Shown here in pieces: positions 57,835 through 64,000 of a DNA stretch of 64,000 bases (the stretch's first letter is position 1; each line of letters begins with the position of its first letter). A program made the position numbers and the translations under genes. The notes beneath the pieces are model-generated. The model did no database searches and was not told where the DNA came from. It saw only the letters and a program-made list of their open reading frames with translations. The DNA comes from Gavia stellata (lineage: Eukaryota > Chordata > Aves > Gaviiformes > Gaviidae): contig NC_082600.1 in NCBI RefSeq assembly GCF_030936135.1, positions 4,898,001 through 4,962,000 of the forward strand, written 5' to 3'.

Positions 57835-60574
57835 CTCTGGGTTACAATATGGAGCAACAGAGTTAACTGAACAAAATGCCACATGCACAAATCGTCAGCA
57901 ATATTCTCTTTTGCAGACTCCAGTACCTGCTGTCTGTTTTCATAGGTTACTTTTTTAACATGGCTTTCTTCTTCAGAAAAAGTGCATGAGAAAAGGATTT
58001 TTTATAAAGTCAAATGGCGCAATGAAATGGAAGAGGATGACAAACTTGGATGCAGAGAGAAAAGAAGGGAAGGTGCTTTGTGTTCCCAGGATTTGAAGAG
58101 GAATGGCAATAATCAGGTAGGGGAGTTGGGGTTGGGTTTAGATGCAGCAAGGCTTTTTGGCACAGCAACACGAAGAGCATAGTCGCAGCAGAGCCCCAGC
58201 AGCGGGTCAGTAGCTGGAGCCCTTCAAATCCCATCCAAAGATCGGCTATTTCAGCGGTGCAATCCTCCCTTCTCTGGTTTTCTGAGCACAGTAGGAACAA
58301 CCATCAGGCAGGTTTCTTGACACAGTTTCCAGGTTGGCTTTTCAAAAATACCTGGTTTTCCAGCAGAAAGATAGCAAATTCAGGACAAACAAGCATTTCT
58401 AAAGAATTCAGTGAAATTCTATTAAATTATTTGGGGATCATCTTTTAAAAAAATGCCAGCTAGTGGGGATTTAACTGTTTTCACTTGAAAATCAATTCCA
58501 CATTTTCTGTTCATTTCTGGTTTGGCATTTCATTTCCACCTGAATTGAAAGTTCAGTGCTGTCCTGCCAGTGCTTTTGCTGGATGAGCGCACCCCATTCA
58601 CGGCTGGCTCAGCGCAGCTCCCTGGAAGGCTCCAGGTGACGGAGGGTGTATTTGTAGCTCTGCCCAGAGCTGTGTAATAGAGCAAAATCCAGCTTTGATG
58701 AAAGAAACGTAACAGCAGATGATCCTGCCAGCATAAAAGCAACCGGGTACTCGCTTCCATGATCTCAATAGCTCCTGTTGGCTGTTTATTTTATTGCTGT
58801 GGACAGCAGCAACTGTCATAACTAAAAATCACTGCTGCAATCACGTTCACAGCCACACAGCTCCAATGCAAAACCTCAAATCTGATGTTGGAAACAGTTT
58901 TCCTGCCCCTAACCAGCCATGGGGGTATCGGTGAGATCCAGACTGTGACCCCAAAGCTGTGGAGATTGGGTCTGATGAAACCCACAAGCATTATACAGCG
59001 AAAATTAAGCCGGGAGAAAAGCAAACAGGGGCCGGGGATGTGCAGGATGGTGCCTGACATGCCCAGCTATTTCTGTGAAACAATCCACTAAATCCAGGAG
59101 CGTCCCTTTAAACAGACCTTTGGCGTGTTTGTTCAGAAGAGCTACATGATTGCAAATGTCCAGCTCCCAGAAAACTCTCATGGAAGTTTACTTTGGATGT
59201 TTCCTCCCTCCCAGAGGAGCCAAAAGGACTTTGAATGCTTTGTGGGACCAGCTGTTTGCAGCGGTGGATACCTACCCGCCCCTGTTGTTGAACAGGAACC
59301 GTACAGGATTTGCGGCTGTAGTTTTTGAAGCAAAGCACAAGCCTGCACAGCAGGGCGGGATGGTGGACAGACACGGTCCCAACAGCCAGAAGCACAACTG
59401 GCTTCAGTGTCCTGAGCCCAAGGTATAAATATCTTAAGTAATTTTATGCAGCCTTTATATAGGAGCCCTGAGGAGTCACTCAAAAAGCTTGCTTACTTAC
59501 TGCAGAGGGTGACCTGACTGCTCGTATTTGGCCTGCAGAAAGGGCACCGGAGAGGCAGCTCAGTTTGAATATGGATTATATGTATATAGATGCAAAGCCA
59601 TCCGTTCACACCCAGCCCATCTCGCAGCACCACGGTCAAGATGCTCAGGTCATCATCAGAACAACCTAGTCTAGCAGAAGCAGAAAGAAAACATTACACA
59701 ATTCACCAAGCTCATGGTGATTTTTCTATCAGGATGTTTTTCTCACCAATGCAATTCCATTTTTCTCCAATACACCCAAATGGGGAAATATGCTTTACTG
59801 CGTAAAAATAAATTCCAGCCTCTGATAGAATCATTTCTTTCCAAAGAATGTAGAAAAATCACTATAATATGCCACTAGTCTCCTGAATGTCCTGCATTAT
59901 GTCAATATAGAAAATTAATTATTACTTACATTATTACTTGCTGTCTACTATCAGCATTAAACAAATAAGATGTGTAACTATATATAAGGACTATGGATGA
60001 AAAAAAGCATTTAAATTGACAGGTCTTCAGGTCTTTCTCTATTTGTATTTACCATCCCTCATTGACATCATGACCCACATTTTATTTTTTTTTTTTTATA
60101 TATATACAGTGAAAACAGGAACTGGTTTTTTTCCAAAATGACCTACAGCAATTGCTAAAAAAGTCTAGCAAAACACATCTTACACTGAGATTTAGTGGCT
60201 TTTACAGAAATCTTACTGAATCTTCAATCTGTAGATTTCAATGTTAAAAATGTGTTCTAAATGGACAGTCATTTGTCTTTTCAGTAACAATGTGAAGCCA
60301 AATAAAGAATAAAAAAAGCAAATGATGAAAGGATGTGCAAACCCAGGGAAAAAAAACCCCTAAATTAGAACTCTTCAGTCTCAGTTGTTATGCTAGAGTT
60401 AAATGATTTTACCTTATCCTCTAAAAAATGTTTCAAACTTTGAGTTTGCTTCAAATACATTTATTAGACACACTGCCTTTTTCTCCAGAGAAGATAAATG
60501 CGACTGCTTTCTGACTTGTAGGTAGAAGTCTGTTTACTTTAATTATAAAAACTGCAAAGACGACCACCACCTTA
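57835..60574. other. Intergenic between the last CR1 and WDHD1
   Basis: No gene is supported. A T-run followed by TATATATATA lies at 60085-60106. The sequence becomes AT-rich after about 59450. Confidence 0.6.
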
Positions 60575-61299
60575 AAACAAAGAAACATTCACATTTTATT
60601 TTAAAAACAAACATTACATAAAACAATACAGAGATTTTCAAGTTCTGAGCACTTTCTGGACCCTTCTGAGGCACAAATTGGGAAAGTACATTTGCACAAT
60701 CTGGAATGGCTCATTTTTGCACACCTGACCTTCCTAAATCAGCTTCTGTCCTGGTTTTGTCTCCCTGCCCCTATCAGGCTGCTCTGCCACTGTCACAGCC
60801 ACAGATGTTGAAAATACAGCTGAACACCAGCACCATGTTAAGCTGTCTTCCCCTCACTCCCATCTCTTCGAGTGTCTTTCTCTTACAAGGGTTTGCAGCA
60901 GGCAGAAGGAACGGTATAGAAACGATTACTTTGCCTCTCTAAAACCATAGGACAGCTTTTGAACGTAGTTTATCCTCCCCAGAATGGCTGATCTGTATTT
61001 AGCATCAAATACTACAAGTATCAAGGCACACAGCTACACAACACTGTGTGGAACTGTGCTTCTAGGTAACAGGTCCATTAGTATTACTTTTGCTATCAAG
61101 CTTTATGCTAGCAACTTGCAAAAGATCAGGAGACTAGATTCAACACCTCCCTCAAGAATTGATAATAAAATACTTTCTAAAAGACTATTTGGAGCAAGGC
61201 ACTCTTTTTGCTAGTGCTCTTTGAGCACAGCAGCAAATCTCTCAATACAGAGCTACCTAATGTTTTCAGAAAACAGATGCTGAGAAGGTACCACATTAC
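60575..61299 (-). other. WDHD1: WDHD1 3' untranslated region (probable extent)
   Basis: From the TAA at 61300-61302 to a likely cleavage site about 20 bases past AATAAA at 60595-60600, the UTR would be about 0.7 kb. A GGTGGTGGTCG element follows, as expected downstream of a cleavage site. Confidence 0.55.
60595..60600 (-). promoter_or_regulatory. WDHD1: Probable WDHD1 poly(A) signal AATAAA
   Basis: On the minus strand AAAATAAAATGTGAATG is followed about 30 bases later by GGTGGTGGTCG, a GU-rich downstream element. It is the best-formed poly(A) site in the neighbourhood. Confidence 0.6.
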
Positions 61300-61500
61300 T
61301 TAGCTTTGCTTGAATGCAAAAGCTGACAATCTGACATTTGTAGATTGATCCAAAGGCTTTGGTTTTTTGGATAAATTTGAGTCCTCCGATTTTTGCTCCC
61401 GATTATTTTTCGCTTCATCTTCATCAGCTGTTGGACGTTTTCGCTTTTTATCTTCTGTTAAATCATTAACCGCTCCTCCTTTTGCTTTCTCAGTCCACAC
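61300..61500 (-). CDS. WDHD1: WDHD1 last coding exon
   Basis: Starts VWTEKAKGG (end of the HMG box) after an AAAG acceptor, continues through DKKRKRP and SKKPKPLDQSTN, and ends SAFAFKQS then TAA. Length 201 bases in phase 0. Confidence 0.95.
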   Translation of the reverse strand: MWTEKAKGGAVNDLTEDKKRKRPTADEDEAKNNREQKSEDSNLSKKPKPLDQSTNVRLSAFAFKQS

Positions 61501-64000
61501 CTTTGAAAAAAGTACATCATTAAACAGAAAACTACAAATTAGGCCACAAAACTCACCACTTTATTTTATACACCACCTTTCTCTGATTATAAGGAAGCAC
61601 TGAAATAATTCCTGCTAAGAACTAACAAGGATCAAGTTAGAAACAATTTCCTCACATTCCTTTTTGTAACAGCATTCTCATTCAAAACTATACTTCATTT
61701 GAGCCTGTATATGAAATCGAAGCTCTTAACTGTCTTTCTGGACAAATAAGAAACCCAAAAGGCCTTAGAACAAATTTAAGCCCCAATGAATTAAGTCTGC
61801 TATCTCTCTTTTAACTCCTTCCCTTTTCTTTTGTTATTTCTTCATTGATTACGTTTCTCTCACATGCCCCACTTTGGAAAAGGTGCTTTCTGCTATTACT
61901 TATTATTCAGATAGTTTATATTTTCATAAAGTATATGTCATAGATCATGGCCCAATTCAAAACTGAAGTTGTTGAAGATGGAGAACAGTGGAATTTAAAG
62001 AAAAAGTTCCTAACTGAAAATAACCAAGGGATTCCGTGGGGGAAAAAAAAATCTCAGAAAAGACAGAATTAGAGAATGCTTGCTTACCATTCTTTCTTCT
62101 GACGACAGCATTCTAAATCGACTCATGCCTTCTTTTATTACTTCTGCTTCATTCAGATCAGGATTATCTGTCAAAATATTTGCTCTGTTCTCTTCTAGCC
62201 ACATCTGGAATCCTGTCTTTGGTCTAAAACAAGCACACAAAATTTGTCCGTTTAACAAGGTTACAGGAAAACCACATCCCCCAAAACAACACCTAACTGG
62301 ACTTCTTTGTTCTTGAAAGAAAAGAAGGTATATATATAGCCAGCAGTTTGCTTTCTCCTATTGCAGTATGCTTAAAGAACATGCTGACAAGGCAAGACTA
62401 AGTCACACATTTTTATTAAAACTGTGATATATATGGAGATCAACATTTCAGTTTTTGAATGACAAAGCATAATGGTTCTCTTCCTTTCTGACAGGGTCCC
62501 ATCAACCTAAAAATAGAGCACATACATTAGCACATTTCAGCTAATCCTTTTCACAATTCTCCTTGCCACTTGTTTTAGAACATTTTCTGTAAAGGTTAAT
62601 GAAAAGAATGCTAGTCCAAATGAATAATAATTACCTTCATCTTCCTCAGTTAAATGAAGTCTAAATGAAACATGATTATAATAATGCAAGTTTCATGAGG
62701 ACTGGGACTGTTAGAAAATACATCTGCTCCAAAGGAACAAGACAGATTAGAGTCTTAGCTAGGAAGAGATGTGCTCCTTAGGTGATGTAAATTTTTTGTT
62801 GGTTTTCTTTTTTAAGAAACACGCTAAAATAAAGCTTTTACACTTTCACGTAAAGCCCTTAGCTTTTAGACCTCCTTTGAGATTTGCTGGAGATGTTTAA
62901 ACTTTAAGTATTTCCTATACTTGGAACCGGCACAGCAGCATGGTTTCATTTATTGTTCAAAGGTCATTATCAGATGCATAAGTAGTATCAAGGCAAAAAT
63001 CTTTGCTTAGAGCCCCAAAATTACATTTTGCATTCTTCACTTATTATTTACTCACACAGATATTTGTCTCAGGCTGATGCAAAACTTCTACTTTGAATAA
63101 CACTGCCATGCACACTGGGAAAGATCTAATGAACAGAATGCTTTTCTCTGTTCTTTTGCTGTAATTGTAACGTGGCAAGTTGGAAAACCAGACGATGTGT
63201 TTTATACAGGTTTGTTTAATAATATGCATAGTATAAGTACCAGTTTACTAAATTTCTGAAGCGAGTTCACTTGTGAGCTAACACTTTAATCTTGACGTTA
63301 TGCTACTTCGGCCAGTTCAACGTCTTCAGGAACAAAACAGTTTTTGGACTTGTTATTCTATCAAAATTGGAACATGGCATTGAGATGCGAGTGTCCACTC
63401 ACCTTTTGTTTTCAGTGTTCTCTGGTGCAGTGGCTTTGACTTCATGGGATTCGTTTCCTGCTTTTTCTTCTCTTTCTTCCACTGTTTTTTCACTAGAGTT
63501 AGGTGTACGAGCCTGGAAGAAGGAGGCTGCCAAAGCCTATAAAAATTGAGGTTAAAAAAGAAAAAAAAAAGGTAAGAACACCTCACTCTCGGACAACACG
63601 TACCACGTGGCCTAACAAAACCCAAGCCTTTCCTAAAGACATAATGATCACTTGCATTAATATAGCATCTAATCCATCCAATTTCAGCACAGCAGATGTT
63701 TAGTTAACAGTATTTAAAATAAAAGCAAAAGATTCAGCGCAGAATGTAATTTCTACAACTGAAAATTTTTTTGCTGTTTTATGTGCTGGTTTGCTGGTTT
63801 TTGTGCTGTTTTATGTGTTTTACAGTTTCTGCAGTTTGCTTAAATGAACTTTGCCACCTAAGATGCTTTACTCAATCAACAGGGTCTCATACTTGATAAG
63901 AGCTGGTAAAATTCAATTTACTTTTCTTTGTTCACTGAAACAATGTAAAAACACTAGAAACATTACCTGCTTGGACTTGGGTTTGGGAATCAGAGGCTTT
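61300..64000 (-). CDS. WDHD1: WDHD1 (And-1/CTF4), C-terminal end, four exons (first cut by the window)
   Basis: WD repeat and HMG-box DNA-binding protein 1 is a nuclear replisome scaffold that links the CMG helicase with DNA polymerase alpha and helps cohesion. Only the C-terminal 167 or so residues of a protein of about 1,130 lie here, on minus-strand exons 64000-63967 (partial), 63536-63403, 62223-62088 and 61500-61300, which join in one frame. The order is a basic segment (PLIPKPKSKQ), an acidic and polar linker, the HMG box (starting RPKTGFQMWLEENRANIL), a Lys/Arg-rich nuclear-localisation-like run (DKKRKRP), and a tail ending SAFAFKQS before TAA. The HMG box and last residues match vertebrate WDHD1 as I recall it. 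The WD40 and SepB domains lie beyond position 64000. Confidence 0.95.
61501..62087 (-). other. WDHD1: WDHD1 last intron
   Basis: A 587-base AT-rich intron from GTAAGC to CAAAG. Nothing else is seen. Confidence 0.88.
62088..62223 (-). CDS. WDHD1: WDHD1 HMG-box exon
   Basis: The 136-base exon completes an Arg codon, then PKTGFQMWLEENRANILTD, on to SRFRMLSSEERM before GTAAGC. It carries most of the HMG box, with the aromatic and basic positions typical of the family. Confidence 0.95.
62224..63402 (-). other. WDHD1: WDHD1 intron before the HMG-box exon
   Basis: A 1.2 kb AT-rich intron with donor GTGAGT and acceptor TTTTAG. No feature is recognised. Confidence 0.88.
63403..63536 (-). CDS. WDHD1: WDHD1 linker exon upstream of the HMG box
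   Basis: The exon starts ALAASFFQARTPNSSEKTVE after a TATAG acceptor and ends ENTENK plus two bases before GTGAGT. The sequence is mostly polar and acidic. Its 134 bases fit the phases of both neighbours. Confidence 0.92.
63537..63966 (-). other. WDHD1: WDHD1 intron near the window end
   Basis: A 430-base intron from GTAATG to TATAG, with a short GCTGGTTTGCTGGTTTTTGT direct repeat near 63784. No exon is seen. Confidence 0.85.
63967..64000 (-). CDS. WDHD1: WDHD1 exon cut by the window end
   Basis: The last 34 bases read KPLIPKPKSKQ up to a GTAATG donor. The reading frame is set by the next exon, which begins in phase 0. The rest lies outside the window. Confidence 0.85.

Noticed and set aside
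57203-57958. A 251-codon open frame that looks like a gene
   Set aside because: It is the C-terminal part of CR1 ORF2 followed by read-through into the CR1 3'UTR after a frameshift, not a host gene.
1-64000. CRISPR arrays, bacterial operons, ribosome binding sites, tRNA or rRNA genes
   Set aside because: The window is vertebrate nuclear DNA. I saw no spaced repeats, and no tRNA or rRNA signature was recognisable by eye.

Overview
This window is vertebrate nuclear DNA, almost certainly from a bird. Genes are split into short exons with GT/AG introns. Every recognisable non-LTR retrotransposon is a CR1-type element ending in the CR1 octamer tail (ATTCTGTG-like). The gene order SAMD4A (+), GCH1 (-), WDHD1 (-) is the amniote arrangement also found on human chromosome 14. 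I cannot name the species from sequence alone.

Layout. Positions 1-19130 hold the 3' half of SAMD4A (Smaug1) on the + strand: nine coding exons (653-15468) that join in one frame to encode the C-terminal 379 residues, from the RNA-binding SAM domain to the stop, followed by a roughly 3.6 kb 3'UTR with a poly(A) signal at 19106. Positions 19130-28845 are intergenic; they contain a decayed minus-strand CR1 (about 19715-21480), a plus-strand CR1 3' end (25993-26530) and a possible LTR scrap (about 27724). Positions 28845-50930 hold the complete GCH1 gene on the minus strand: six coding exons (239 codons plus stop), a probable 2.2 kb 3'UTR, a CpG island and a TATA/CCAAT/CRE-like promoter. Positions 51250-60575 are intergenic with two more plus-strand CR1 3' ends. 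Positions 60575-64000 hold the 3' end of WDHD1 (And-1/CTF4) on the minus strand: 3'UTR, three whole coding exons and the edge of a fourth, including the HMG box and the C-terminal tail.

How the genes relate. SAMD4A and GCH1 are convergent (tail to tail). GCH1 and WDHD1 run head to tail on the minus strand. They are functionally unrelated: translational repression through stem-loop RNA binding (SAMD4A), the first step of tetrahydrobiopterin synthesis (GCH1), and the replisome/cohesion scaffold (WDHD1). The linkage is ancestral synteny, not an operon.

Composition changes strongly along the window. The SAMD4A part is GC-rich with many G and C runs; the GCH1 introns and the WDHD1 end are AT-rich; the GCH1 promoter is an isolated CpG island. 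I found no convincing new gene system, tRNA, rRNA or CRISPR array. The second-look items are mainly regulatory: the GCH1 promoter, SAMD4A 3'UTR blocks, AT-rich islands, a strong G/C hairpin, and the CR1 history.
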